The position numbers were made by a program, and so were the translations under genes. Below are positions 33,176 to 41,173 of a stretch of 64,000 nt of DNA, piece by piece. Position 1 is the first letter of the stretch. The number at the start of each line of letters is the position of its first letter. The stretch is from Anoxybacillus flavithermus (GTDB lineage: Bacteria > Bacillota > Bacilli > Bacillales > Anoxybacillaceae): the NCBI RefSeq assembly GCF_002742685.1, contig NZ_PEDM01000010.1:1-64000 (forward strand), read 5' to 3'. A model generated the notes under the pieces. It did no database searches. It saw nothing but the letters and a program-made list of their open reading frames with translations, and was not told where the DNA came from.

Positions 33176-33838
33176 ATGTATAAAAAGCAACTTTACGTCT
33201 TTCATGGCGACCGTCCGATTCCTGCGACCATTCGTAATTACGGAGAGAAAGACATCGATGCGTTAATTCGCATTCAGCAAGAAAGTTTTCCACCTCCTTT
33301 CCCATCTGAACTATGGTGGAATAAAGAACAGCTTATGAACCATATCACACTTTTTCCAGAGGGGGCATTATGTGTCGAAGTGGACGGGGAAGTCGTCGGA
33401 TCGATGACCGGTTTGATCGTGAACTTTCATCCAAGCGATGCCGATCATACGTGGGAAGAAATAACGGATAACGGATATATTCGCAACCATAACCGAAACG
33501 GCAATACGTTATACGTCGTCGACATCGGTGTCCGCCCATCATATCGAAAACTCGGCTTAGGAAAATGGCTAATGCAGTCGATGTACGAAGTTGTCGTCCA
33601 GCAAAAGCTTGAACGACTATTAGGTGGCAGTCGGATGCCGGGGTATCATCTGTACGCGAGTGAAATGACGGCCGAACAATATGTACATGAGGTAATCCAA
33701 GGAAAACTAAAAGACCCTGTCATTACGTTTTTACTTCGTTGCGGTCGCACGCCAGTGAAAGTCGTCGCCAATTATTTAGAAGATGCCCAATCGTGCAACT
33801 ACGCCTTGCTTATGGAATGGCGCAATCCGTTTTTATAG
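33176..33838 (+). CDS. GNAT-family N-acetyltransferase
   Basis: A 220-residue acetyltransferase. The acetyl-CoA binding segment is VVDIGVRPSYRKLGLGKWLM (near residue 120) with the R/Q-x-x-G-x-G/A-like motif. ATG 33176 has AAGGGGGAG upstream; the longer frame to 33122 overlaps the hydrolase gene. It follows the hydrolase in a two-gene operon, a pairing that occurs as a fused protein in other Bacillaceae. No terminator is evident downstream. Confidence 0.85.
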   Translation: MYKKQLYVFHGDRPIPATIRNYGEKDIDALIRIQQESFPPPFPSELWWNKEQLMNHITLFPEGALCVEVDGEVVGSMTGLIVNFHPSDADHTWEEITDNGYIRNHNRNGNTLYVVDIGVRPSYRKLGLGKWLMQSMYEVVVQQKLERLLGGSRMPGYHLYASEMTAEQYVHEVIQGKLKDPVITFLLRCGRTPVKVVANYLEDAQSCNYALLMEWRNPFL

Positions 33839-33850
33839 CCGCCCGTCCAC

Positions 33851-33878
33851 ACCGTTCCTCTCTCTCGTTCATACGCTA
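33851..33878 (+). promoter_or_regulatory. SigK-type promoter of the Cys-Cys repeat protein gene
   Basis: CATACGCTA (33870-33878) fits CATAnnnTA at all defined bases and is identical to the cotD -10; the AC of the -35 is at 33851-33852, 17 bases upstream. Confidence 0.62.
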
Positions 33879-33899
33879 AAGTAGAGAGGAGGAAACGAA

Positions 33900-34436
33900 A
33901 TGAAAAAATGTTGTTGTGCACCGACGCGCCATAAACCAATGCCGCCACAACGCGATGAATGCCCATGCTGTGTCGAAGGAATGAAAGATGTACTAGCACA
34001 GCTAAACGGAAAAGAAGTCGATATTGCCACGCTCGATCAAACAGGACTAGGACAAGGGAATAATAATTTTATCGTTGGTGCGATCGTAAATGACTTGATT
34101 GTCACGGGTACGATTCCTGGTAGCGGACAAAATAAACGTTCGGCAGCGTTTCCCATTTGTAATGTCGTCGGGGTGAGAGGAGATGTGCTAAAAAATATTC
34201 CTCTTCCCGCCATTGACGAAACGTGTGATTGTTGCGAACGTTCAATTACAAGCTTTTTGCAAGGCATTCAAGGACAAACAGTAGATATCGACACGTTAGC
34301 AGGAGGGCAGTTTAACAATATAGAAGGCGTCAAGATTGATGCCGTTGGGAAAGGAACAGTGCGTCTGACAAAAACAAATGAAACATGGATCGTTAGCAGT
34401 TGTTTTATTTCGGGCATATTTGGCTTTACGCGATAA
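33900..34436 (+). CDS. Cys-rich duplicated protein, probable spore-surface component
   Basis: A 178-residue protein, not assigned to a named family. It is an internal duplication: residues 21-45 (CPCCVEGMKDVLAQLNGKEV...) and 109-133 (CDCCERSITSFLQGIQGQTV...) each start with a C-x-C-C cluster and run into a helix and a V-D-I-x-T-L strand. A third Cys cluster (CCC, residues 4-6) is at the N-terminus. There is no signal peptide. It has a GAGGAGG ribosome site, a perfect SigK-like -10 and its own terminator, and it neighbours two Ena-like genes. A disulfide-crosslinked coat, exosporium or appendage-anchoring protein is likely by context. Confidence 0.7.
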   Translation: MKKCCCAPTRHKPMPPQRDECPCCVEGMKDVLAQLNGKEVDIATLDQTGLGQGNNNFIVGAIVNDLIVTGTIPGSGQNKRSAAFPICNVVGVRGDVLKNIPLPAIDETCDCCERSITSFLQGIQGQTVDIDTLAGGQFNNIEGVKIDAVGKGTVRLTKTNETWIVSSCFISGIFGFTR

Positions 34437-34468
34437 GAGAGCTTCGCTTGACGCGTCGCTCTCTTTTT
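34435..34468 (+). terminator. Terminator after the Cys-Cys repeat protein gene
   Basis: AAGAGAGC (34435-34442) pairs with GCTCTCTT (34458-34465) with further T. The convergent gene ends within it. Confidence 0.82.
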
Positions 34469-35330
34469 ATAACGGACAACTGGGTATGTGATGTGGTGGG
34501 CATATGTCAACTTGTTGTTCGATGCGCGGCGTGCATGTTGTTCCTTCAATTTCAATTTTGACACGTCCAACTGATTGAATATGCTGAAAAATATGAACAG
34601 AAATGAATATTTGTGGGCAAGTTGTTGAAAGAAGCGCTGCTTTACAGTCAGCAACAACCGTTTCACAAACGATATTTGTCTCTGGTGGGGTACATAATAA
34701 TACGTCCTCGATCGTTGCTAATGAAATCGGTTTTGTTTTCCATACCGTCCCATCTTTTCGTGTACATTGTAATACGACAAATGTTTCAACAAGAACATAT
34801 ATTTTTTGCAATGCAACCCGTTTTCCGTTTGGCAACATGATATGCACCGTCTGTCGTTCATCAAGCACGCGACAAGTGATCTGTTCTGGCGCAATCGGCT
34901 GTCCGCACGCATCGGTCAATATGCAGCGAATATGTTCACAATCGCCAAGACGATCGAGCTGTTGATGAAGTTGAATGCATACACGTCCGATGCACGTACC
35001 ATTTCCTTTACATTCAACATGCACGTCGCGTAAATGTGACATCGTCAATGAACGGGATTCCCCTTCTTGTAATGAACATGCGATTTCTCCGTTAATCAAA
35101 ACGTCCATTTGTTGTCCGCATCCTTGTTCATATACAACCGTCACCGTTCCAAACGCATACACATGTTCTTCTGCTGACCATACGATCGTTTTTTCGCCGC
35201 ACGGCGCACAAATGTTAACACAAATATTATGCTCGACAATCGGCTCGGTCAACGTCTCTCTTTTCGTTAATTTCACCGAACGCGCAACCCAATCAAACAC
35301 TTTCTCCACATGAATACAATGCTTCTCCAC
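34467..35330 (-). CDS. Ena-like (DUF3992-type) domain protein with C-terminal extension
   Basis: A 287-residue Cys-rich protein. Residues about 30-125 align by eye with the 111-residue protein at 35524: TIVWSAEEHVYAFGTVTVVY against TIWQADGDVIKPFGTVTVLV, INGEIACSLQEGES against VNDTLIATLTEGQS, and GRVCIQLH against GKLCMTVH. That domain resembles the endospore appendage core. Residues 126-287 form a second beta-rich, Cys-containing part I do not recognise. GTG 35330 is preferred: AAGGAGG lies nine bases upstream, whereas in-frame ATGs further up have none. It is transcribed away from the 111-residue gene, from a SigK-like promoter. It may be a cap, base or anchor subunit (inference). Confidence 0.72.
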   Translation of the reverse strand: MEKHCIHVEKVFDWVARSVKLTKRETLTEPIVEHNICVNICAPCGEKTIVWSAEEHVYAFGTVTVVYEQGCGQQMDVLINGEIACSLQEGESRSLTMSHLRDVHVECKGNGTCIGRVCIQLHQQLDRLGDCEHIRCILTDACGQPIAPEQITCRVLDERQTVHIMLPNGKRVALQKIYVLVETFVVLQCTRKDGTVWKTKPISLATIEDVLLCTPPETNIVCETVVADCKAALLSTTCPQIFISVHIFQHIQSVGRVKIEIEGTTCTPRIEQQVDICPPHHIPSCPL

Positions 35331-35360
35331 CTGCCACTCCCTCCTTTTCATTCGATATAT

Positions 35361-35386
35361 CATACTATGTGTCGATGTACATTCGT
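35361..35386 (-). promoter_or_regulatory. SigK-like promoter of the extended Ena-like gene
   Basis: Minus strand CATAGTAT (35369-35362) fits CATAnnnT, with AC at 35386-35385 giving a slightly short 15-base spacing. Confidence 0.42.
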
Positions 35387-35449
35387 GCATAGGCGTACGA
35401 TGAAAAAATGTGATAAAAAATAGGTGCGAAACACAGGACAACATCCTAC

Positions 35450-35476
35450 ACACTTTTTTGTTTGCTGCATTGTATA
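35450..35476 (+). promoter_or_regulatory. SigK-like promoter of the 111-residue Ena-like gene
   Basis: CATTGTATA (35468-35476) differs from CATAnnnTA at one base; the AC of the -35 is at 35450-35451, 16 bases upstream. The leader of about 40 bases carries the GAAGGAGCG ribosome site. Confidence 0.45.
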
Positions 35477-35523
35477 TAGAGGAAGATCATTCTTCTAATA
35501 AAAGATGAGAAGGAGCGGATATA

Positions 35524-35859
35524 ATGAGCTGTGGCGGATGTTGTCCAGACCGTCCAATCGTGACGGATGAAGTTTGTCAAAATTGGGAGTTTCGTTGTGA
35601 CAGTACAGATCGTACGATTTGGCAAGCTGATGGGGATGTCATTAAACCATTTGGAACCGTAACGGTATTAGTGGAAAATAGTTGTGATGGTGTGGAAGTA
35701 CGTGTGAACGATACATTAATTGCTACGTTAACAGAAGGACAATCGTTTTCTAAAACATTTAATAGTTTAAAAAAAGTATCGATTCGTTGTTTAGAAGGAT
35801 CTGGCGGCTCTATTTGTTGCGGTAAATTATGTATGACTGTGCACTATAAAAAATGTTAA
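35524..35859 (+). CDS. Ena-like endospore appendage core (DUF3992-type) protein
   Basis: A 111-residue single-domain protein. The N-terminal connector MSCGGCC and the following IVTDEVCQNW match the layout of Bacillus cereus group Ena1 subunits (a Cys-Cys connector, then an I-V-x-D-x-V-C-x-x-W strand). The rest is a compact beta-sandwich with Cys 25 and a C-terminal Cys-rich end (ICCGKLCMTVHYKKC). In Ena fibres the N-terminal cysteines form disulfides to the neighbouring subunits. It has a good AAGGAG ribosome site, a SigK-like promoter and a strong terminator. Family assignment is by remembered motif, not by search. Confidence 0.75.
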   Translation: MSCGGCCPDRPIVTDEVCQNWEFRCDSTDRTIWQADGDVIKPFGTVTVLVENSCDGVEVRVNDTLIATLTEGQSFSKTFNSLKKVSIRCLEGSGGSICCGKLCMTVHYKKC

Positions 35860-35865
35860 TAAATG

Positions 35866-35895
35866 AAGGTGTTCCGCTAGCTGGAACACCTTTTT
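35866..35895. terminator. Bidirectional terminator after the Ena-like gene
   Basis: AAGGTGTTCC (35866-35875) pairs with GGAACACCTT (35883-35892), followed by T on the plus strand; the convergent gene ends here too. Confidence 0.9.
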
Positions 35896-36328
35896 AGTGA
35901 ATATACGTTTTCGATACTGGTTGTTCCTCAGCAGATAGTAACCGTTCAAGAAAATCGGTGCGCTCTTGTAGTTGAGCGACTTCTTTTTTTATTTCTTCCA
36001 TTTGTCTCTCCACTTTCGTTACACGTGCTTCGAGGCTCCACGTTTGTTTTTCGAGGGCGATCATGTAGTTCCACATGCGCATAAATTGTTCGTCAGACAG
36101 CTCATAAGGCGCCTCTAACTGAATAATCATTCGCTTCCTGTAAACTTTTTCAATCGCTTGTTCAATGTGAGGCATATACAACGCTTGTATCCAATTTTTT
36201 TGCAGTGGGTTTGTACAATGAATGATGACTTTATCGTCTTCCATCGTCGCTGTCGTTCCTTCAATCCATGTTTCAAAAGCAAGTGAGGACATCGTGCGAG
36301 ATAAAACGTTTTTCACTTCTGACCACAT
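35894..36328 (-). CDS. Orphan DnaA domain I-like protein with coiled coil
   Basis: A 144-residue protein. Residues 1-70 resemble the N-terminal domain of DnaA (W-S-E-V-K-N-V-L...FETWIEGTTATMEDDKVIIHCTNPLQKNWIQALYMPHIEQAI, given here in parts): the L-S-x-x-S-F-E-T-W-I and N-x-x-x-x-x-W-I signatures are those of domain I. Residues 95-135 are a strong heptad coiled coil. The AAA+ and DNA-binding domains are absent, so it cannot initiate replication. DnaA domain I binds regulators and DnaB, so interference or bridging is conceivable. ATG 36328 has AAAGGGGGG upstream. It is monocistronic. Confidence 0.72.
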   Translation of the reverse strand: MWSEVKNVLSRTMSSLAFETWIEGTTATMEDDKVIIHCTNPLQKNWIQALYMPHIEQAIEKVYRKRMIIQLEAPYELSDEQFMRMWNYMIALEKQTWSLEARVTKVERQMEEIKKEVAQLQERTDFLERLLSAEEQPVSKTYIH

Positions 36329-36380
36329 TGTTTTCCCCCCTTTCACACATGAAATTAAACAAAAATAAAAAAATTCCTGC

Positions 36381-36626
36381 TTATTTTTTTCGAAACGCCC
36401 ACCATTGTTTGGTCACTTCATGAGAAATGCAATCATACAATTCATCCGTTGTTGTCGCTTTAACGACTTCGCCATCGATTAGGACAAACGGGCAATGTTT
36501 GCATGTTTTACATTTACCAACGCAATCTTTTCGTTTTATTTTGACATGTTTGAATGTTTGTTTTAGAAACATATATAACGTTTTTGTTGCAAACTTATTT
36601 TTCTTGCAAAAGTGCACTTTTTTCAT
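36381..36626 (-). CDS. DUF1450-family small Cys-rich protein, iron-regulated
   Basis: An 81-residue protein resembling the YuzB/DUF1450 group: the ferredoxin-like cysteine pattern CVGKCKTCKHCPFVLIDGEVV (split here as C-V-G-K-C then C-K-H-C) is followed by the TTDELYDCI tail. An additional Cys is near the N-terminus (VHFCKKN). ATG 36626 has GGAG upstream. A Fur box overlaps its promoter, so it is expected to be made under iron limitation. Function unknown; a thin iron-sulfur or metal-binding role is plausible. Confidence 0.75.
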   Translation of the reverse strand: MKKVHFCKKNKFATKTLYMFLKQTFKHVKIKRKDCVGKCKTCKHCPFVLIDGEVVKATTTDELYDCISHEVTKQWWAFRKK

Positions 36627-36645
36627 TTCGTCACACTCCAAGTAT

Positions 36646-36664
36646 GATAACTATAATCATTTTC
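36646..36664 (-). promoter_or_regulatory. Fur box in the DUF1450 gene promoter
   Basis: GATAACTATAATCATTTTC matches the classic 19-base Fur box at 16 of 19 positions and overlaps a TATAGT -10 on the minus strand, 20-38 bases before the start codon. Confidence 0.65.
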
Positions 36665-36705
36665 ATTTCTATCATACTTCGAATGTTTGCTTCCTTCAAT
36701 GATTT

Positions 36706-37218
36706 TTACGCGGCATATTGTTGTAATTGCTCAAGCGAACGAATGATGTAGGGGATCATCTGCAATAAATCGTCGACATGACTTTCGTTAATCATGCGTT
36801 CGAAATCAATCGTCACTTGATGAGTATATCGCTCATGTTTTGGGTATGTATATGTTAACGTTTGTATAACTGTCCGCTGTTCCCCCCAAATGTGCTTTAG
36901 CGTCTGTTCTACAGCTTGGCCATCGACATGTGTAGCCGAAAAAGAAAACGAAACGGTCACCGTACAGCCTGCATGCGTTGCATCTTCATATAACAGCTCG
37001 TTCGCAATATGTTGAAGCGTCATCGCAAGAGAAATTGTGCACGTCACTTTATGCGCATGCCGCAATTGAAAAGAAAGTGCGTATGCGCGCGTGAATTTCG
37101 CTAAATCAACGATGTCTGAGCGATCAACAACTGTGATACGTTCATCTGTTACATCTAAATCATAAATGGCTCCTTCTACGACCGTTTTTAAATTGTCGAA
37201 AATCGTTGGGTCAAACAT
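36706..37218 (-). CDS. Conserved hypothetical protein next to menC
   Basis: A 170-residue soluble protein with alternating strands and helices, no signal peptide, one cysteine, and many Thr and His residues. I do not recognise a family. It starts four bases after the menC stop and appears co-transcribed with it. No catalytic motif is visible. Confidence 0.65.
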   Translation of the reverse strand: MFDPTIFDNLKTVVEGAIYDLDVTDERITVVDRSDIVDLAKFTRAYALSFQLRHAHKVTCTISLAMTLQHIANELLYEDATHAGCTVTVSFSFSATHVDGQAVEQTLKHIWGEQRTVIQTLTYTYPKHERYTHQVTIDFERMINESHVDDLLQMIPYIIRSLEQLQQYAA

Positions 37219-37222
37219 ACGC

Positions 37223-38338
37223 TCATCCTCTCGATCTTTTATATATTTTTGAGCGAACGGTACGCCGATCGACTTCTGTCAGATTAACGGTGTAACCAAT
37301 TCCAATTTGTTGTCGAACAAAAATTCGTCCATTGTCAACCGTTACTTCTGGATCAATGAAATCCCGTTCCCAATAATTTGCTGATGCCGCTGTATCCCCT
37401 GGGAGAGAAAAATGAGGGAGAGTTGCTAAAGCAATGCTATGCGCTCGTCCGACCCCGCCTTCTAACATACCGCCACACCATACAGGAATATGATGTTGTT
37501 GACATAAATCATGAATGCGTTTCGCTTCTGTTAATCCACCGACCCGACCAATTTTTATATTGATCACGCGGCAACTTTTTAACTCAATCGCCCTTTTTAC
37601 ATCTTCATATGAACAAATGCTTTCATCTAAACAAATCGGCGTGTTCAAATTCGCTTGTAATTTCGCATGATCAACGATGTCATCGACAGCAAGCGGCTGT
37701 TCAATCATCAACAACTCATAGTCATCAAGCGCTTTCAGGCGGTCGATATCGCGTAACGAGTAAGCGGAGTTTGCATCAACCATGAGTGGAACATGCGGGA
37801 AATGATGACGAATCTCTCGAACAACATCAACATCCCATCCGGGCTTAATTTTTATTTTTATACGTTTATATCCTTCCGCAAGCGCCTGTTCGATCCGTTT
37901 TAATATATTTGTGATCGGCTGAATGCCGATGCTTATGCCAACTTCCACTTCTTTTTTTTCACCGCCGAGCGCAGAGCTTAACGACACCCGTTGTCGTTTC
38001 GCAAACGCATCCCAAACGGCCCCTTCAAGCGCGGCTTTTGCCATGTAATTGCGGCGAACAATCGAAAATCGGTCATGCAATTCGTCAGGATGATAAACGG
38101 GGGCTTGAAAAAGAAGCGGAATTAAAAAGTTTTCAAGCATATGCCACGTCGTCTCGATCGTTTCTTCTGTATACCACGGAGCAGAAAAAGCTACACCTTC
38201 TCCCCAGCCACGCACACCATCTTGATCTATGACTTCAACTAATAAAACCGGACGCGTTTTCATCGTCCCAAAACTTGTTGTAAACGGTGATTTTAATTCC
38301 ATTTCTAAGTATCGTAAAATCACTGTATGTATTTGCAC
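37223..38338 (-). CDS. menC: o-Succinylbenzoate synthase / N-acylamino acid racemase
   Basis: An enolase-superfamily enzyme of 371 residues, the length of Bacillus MenC. The catalytic lysines are in KIKIKPGWD (near residue 165), metal ligands in [19 protein letters not shown] and CLDESICS, and the second lysine in [11 protein letters not shown] (near 265). It makes o-succinylbenzoate for menaquinone; many relatives also racemise N-acylamino acids. GTG 38338 is preferred, with GGAGGG six bases upstream. It lies outside a men cluster, beside an unknown gene, so the racemase role should be kept in mind. Confidence 0.87.
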   Translation of the reverse strand: MQIHTVILRYLEMELKSPFTTSFGTMKTRPVLLVEVIDQDGVRGWGEGVAFSAPWYTEETIETTWHMLENFLIPLLFQAPVYHPDELHDRFSIVRRNYMAKAALEGAVWDAFAKRQRVSLSSALGGEKKEVEVGISIGIQPITNILKRIEQALAEGYKRIKIKIKPGWDVDVVREIRHHFPHVPLMVDANSAYSLRDIDRLKALDDYELLMIEQPLAVDDIVDHAKLQANLNTPICLDESICSYEDVKRAIELKSCRVINIKIGRVGGLTEAKRIHDLCQQHHIPVWCGGMLEGGVGRAHSIALATLPHFSLPGDTAASANYWERDFIDPEVTVDNGRIFVRQQIGIGYTVNLTEVDRRTVRSKIYKRSRG

Positions 38339-38363
38339 AAACATCCCTCCAAAACAATTATAC

Positions 38364-38397
38364 AAAAGGCGCTGGCTTTTGTCGCCATGCGCCTTTT
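38364..38397 (-). terminator. Terminator of the liv operon
   Basis: AAAAGGCGC (38364-38372) pairs with GCGCCTTTT (38389-38397), with an inner TGGC/GCCA; it follows the livF stop by a few bases. Confidence 0.85.
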
Positions 38398-38399
38398 AT

Positions 38400-39107
38400 T
38401 CATCCTAAATATGCTTCCCGTACTTGTTCATTTCCAAGCAACTCTTTTCCTGTGCCTGACATTGTAATTTCTCCTGTTTGAATGACGTAGCCACGATGTG
38501 CAATTTGAAGCGCTTGAAACGCGTTTTGTTCGACGAGCAAAATCGTCATTCCTTCATCGTTTAACTCGCGAATAATATGAAAAATTTGTTCAACGATAAT
38601 TGGGGCTAAACCCATTGACGGCTCATCTAACATAAGAAGTCGCGGCTTCATCATTAAAGCACGACCGATCGCTAACATTTGTTGTTCTCCACCGCTCATC
38701 GTTCCCCCTTTTTGTTGTAGACGCTCTTTTAATCTTGGAAAATAATGAAACACCCGTTCCATTCGTTCAGCTATTTCTTTTTTATCCTTCACCGAAAACG
38801 CACCCATTTCTAAATTTTCTTTTACCGTCAATCTAGGAAAAATGCGCCTTCCTTCTGGAACATGTGCTATACCTGATAAAGCTGTCATATGTGGTGGGGT
38901 ATTCGTTATGTCTTTTCCTTCATATAAAATATTCCCGCTTTTCGCCTTTACTTGTCCACTAACGGTTTTTAACGTCGTTGATTTTCCTGCACCATTGCTT
39001 CCGATTAACGTAACAATTTCTCCTTCGTATACTTCTAAATCAATTCCTTTTAACGCATGAACTCCGCCATAAAATGTATGAACGCGCTCTAGCCGCAGCA
39101 AACTCAT
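38400..39107 (-). CDS. livF: Branched-chain amino acid ABC transporter ATPase LivF
   Basis: A 235-residue ATPase with Walker A GSNGAGKST, signature MSGGEQQMLAIGRAL and Walker B LLMLDEPSMGLAP, the last being typical of LivF. It is the last gene of the livJHMGF operon; GGAGGG precedes its start. Works with LivG to drive uptake of leucine, isoleucine and valine through LivHM. Confidence 0.93.
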   Translation of the reverse strand: MSLLRLERVHTFYGGVHALKGIDLEVYEGEIVTLIGSNGAGKSTTLKTVSGQVKAKSGNILYEGKDITNTPPHMTALSGIAHVPEGRRIFPRLTVKENLEMGAFSVKDKKEIAERMERVFHYFPRLKERLQQKGGTMSGGEQQMLAIGRALMMKPRLLMLDEPSMGLAPIIVEQIFHIIRELNDEGMTILLVEQNAFQALQIAHRGYVIQTGEITMSGTGKELLGNEQVREAYLG

Positions 39108-39120
39108 TCGCTATCCCTCC

Positions 39121-39897
39121 CTACGATGCAGTGGTCGCTCCTTTTCCTAAATAAGCTTCAATTACTTTTTCATTGTTTCGAATATCATCTGGTGTTCCTT
39201 CAGCAATTTTTTCTCCGTGGTCTAGCACGATAATATGTTCGGAAATTTCCATAACAAGCTTCATATCATGTTCAATTAAAATGATCGTGAGTTGTAATTG
39301 TTCTCTCATATGGTAAATGAGCTTCGTTAATTCTGCTGTCTCTTTCGGATTCATTCCCGCAGCTGGCTCATCTAACAGCAACACTTTTGGCTTCGTCGCT
39401 AATGCGCGGGCAATTTCTAATTTTCGTTGCGCCCCATAAGGTAAATTTTTTGCTTCTTCGTTATAAAGCGACTGTAAGCCAACGTATTGCAAAAGACGAT
39501 ACGCCTCTTGTTTCGCTTCTTTTTCCTCTTTGCGCATGAATGGAGTAGAAAAAATGGTATGAAATAACCCGCTACGCAAATGTGTGTGCATACCAACCAT
39601 GACGTTTTCTAAAACCGTCATCGCTCCAAATAAACGAATGTTTTGGAACGTGCGCGAAATGCCTTTTTGTGCAACTTGATGCGGTTTTAAACCAACGATT
39701 GACTCGCCATTCAGTAAAATATCGCCACTCGTCGGTTGATACACACCTGTCACCATGTTAAACAACGTTGTTTTCCCTGCACCGTTCGGTCCGATGACAG
39801 CTGTAATTGATCCTTGTTGTACGTTCATATCAATATTGTTGTTGGCAATAAGTCCTCCAAATTGCTTTGTGAGTTGTTTAACCGTTAAAATACACAT
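39121..39897 (-). CDS. livG: Branched-chain amino acid ABC transporter ATPase LivG
   Basis: A 258-residue ATPase: Walker A GPNGAGKTT, the LivG-specific insertion with QNIRLFGAMTVLENVMVGMH, signature LPYGAQRKLEIARAL and Walker B VLLLDEPAAGMNP. ATG 39897 has GGAGGGG upstream; it overlaps the livM 3' end by 20 bases, showing coupling. Confidence 0.93.
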   Translation of the reverse strand: MCILTVKQLTKQFGGLIANNNIDMNVQQGSITAVIGPNGAGKTTLFNMVTGVYQPTSGDILLNGESIVGLKPHQVAQKGISRTFQNIRLFGAMTVLENVMVGMHTHLRSGLFHTIFSTPFMRKEEKEAKQEAYRLLQYVGLQSLYNEEAKNLPYGAQRKLEIARALATKPKVLLLDEPAAGMNPKETAELTKLIYHMREQLQLTIILIEHDMKLVMEISEHIIVLDHGEKIAEGTPDDIRNNEKVIEAYLGKGATTAS

Positions 39898-41164
39898 CTT
39901 TTGCCCCCTCCTTTCCATCTACCATATTCGTTGCACCGCTTTTTAACTCTTTTTCGTCAAAACGAGGGGTTTTTGCTGGCAATAATCCTTGTGGCCGGTA
40001 CAAAGCGAATAAAATTAAAATGACTCCGAAAATAAATCGTTGCATTTTGGCAGGAGATAGCGCATCCGGAATGCTGACAACTCCGCTTAAACTAAGCTGG
40101 TTTAACCAGTTTGTTAGCTCGGTAAGCACTTGAAGATTTAAAATCGTTACAAGCGCCGCACCGAGTATAACGCCTGGGACGCTACCCATTCCCCCTAAAA
40201 TGACCATGACGAGAATCGTAATGGACTCGAGTAACGTAAAGCTTGTCGGGTCAACGAACGTTTGCTTCGCCGCAAATACAACCCCCATCATTCCTGAAAA
40301 CGAAGCGCCAACCGCAAACGCCATCAATTTCGTACGAACAAGCGGAATACCCATCGCCTGAGCAGCAATTTCATTTTCACGCACCGCTTTCCACGCTCGT
40401 CCAATTTTCGAATACTCTAAACGTCGAACAGCAAAAATGGTGAGCAGTAAAATAACTAATACGACGTAATAAAATTGGCTTGGGTACATAAACTCTAGTC
40501 CAAACAACTTCGGCGGTTGAATGGAAGCAAGTCCCATCGCCCCGTTTGTAATGTTGACCGGCTTATCTAAGTTATTGAAAATAATGCGAATAATTTCCCC
40601 AAACCCGAGCGTCACGATCGCTAAATAATCTCCTTTTACACGCAACACCGGAATGCCGAGCAATATTCCAAATAGCGCAGCAACAATGCAACCGATAATT
40701 AAAAATATCCAAAAACTTTCACCGGATAACGGATATGTTCCAAATGGCATAAAGTTATTTGCTTGCGTTGTGGCAAAAATCCCATACGTATAAGCACCAA
40801 TCGCAAAAAAGGCAACAAATCCTAAATCTAATAGACCAGCAAGGCCAACGACAATGTTTAAACCAAGCGCCATAGCGATATAAATCCCAACTAACGTAGC
40901 TACTTCCATGTAAGATTGGTACGCTTCACCTTGACTAGCAGCCAGAGGTAACAGTACGCTTAATACGACAATGCCTATCAACCATTTCACGCGATTCGAA
41001 AACGTTGTGAAATGTAAAAGTAAAAGCGAGGAAAGCAAAAGTAAAAAAGCAACAACCGACTTTTGCGCTAAATATAAACTAACGAACGTTATGATGACAT
41101 ATACAGTGATCACAATCGCCTGAAGGCGCTTATTTTGTTCGAATGCGTTCAGCCATTTTTTCAT
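39878..41164 (-). CDS. livM: Branched-chain amino acid ABC transporter permease LivM
   Basis: A 428-residue permease with about ten membrane segments and the family motif GLNIVVGLAGLLDLGFVAFFAIGAYTYG. Its N-terminal 70 residues add three membrane helices, longer than in many Gram-positive LivMs but usual in E. coli-type forms. ATG 41164 follows AGGTGG. It lies nine bases from livH. Confidence 0.92.
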   Translation of the reverse strand: MKKWLNAFEQNKRLQAIVITVYVIITFVSLYLAQKSVVAFLLLLSSLLLLHFTTFSNRVKWLIGIVVLSVLLPLAASQGEAYQSYMEVATLVGIYIAMALGLNIVVGLAGLLDLGFVAFFAIGAYTYGIFATTQANNFMPFGTYPLSGESFWIFLIIGCIVAALFGILLGIPVLRVKGDYLAIVTLGFGEIIRIIFNNLDKPVNITNGAMGLASIQPPKLFGLEFMYPSQFYYVVLVILLLTIFAVRRLEYSKIGRAWKAVRENEIAAQAMGIPLVRTKLMAFAVGASFSGMMGVVFAAKQTFVDPTSFTLLESITILVMVILGGMGSVPGVILGAALVTILNLQVLTELTNWLNQLSLSGVVSIPDALSPAKMQRFIFGVILILFALYRPQGLLPAKTPRFDEKELKSGATNMVDGKEGAKDVYFNG

Positions 41165-41173
41165 GTTGACCAC

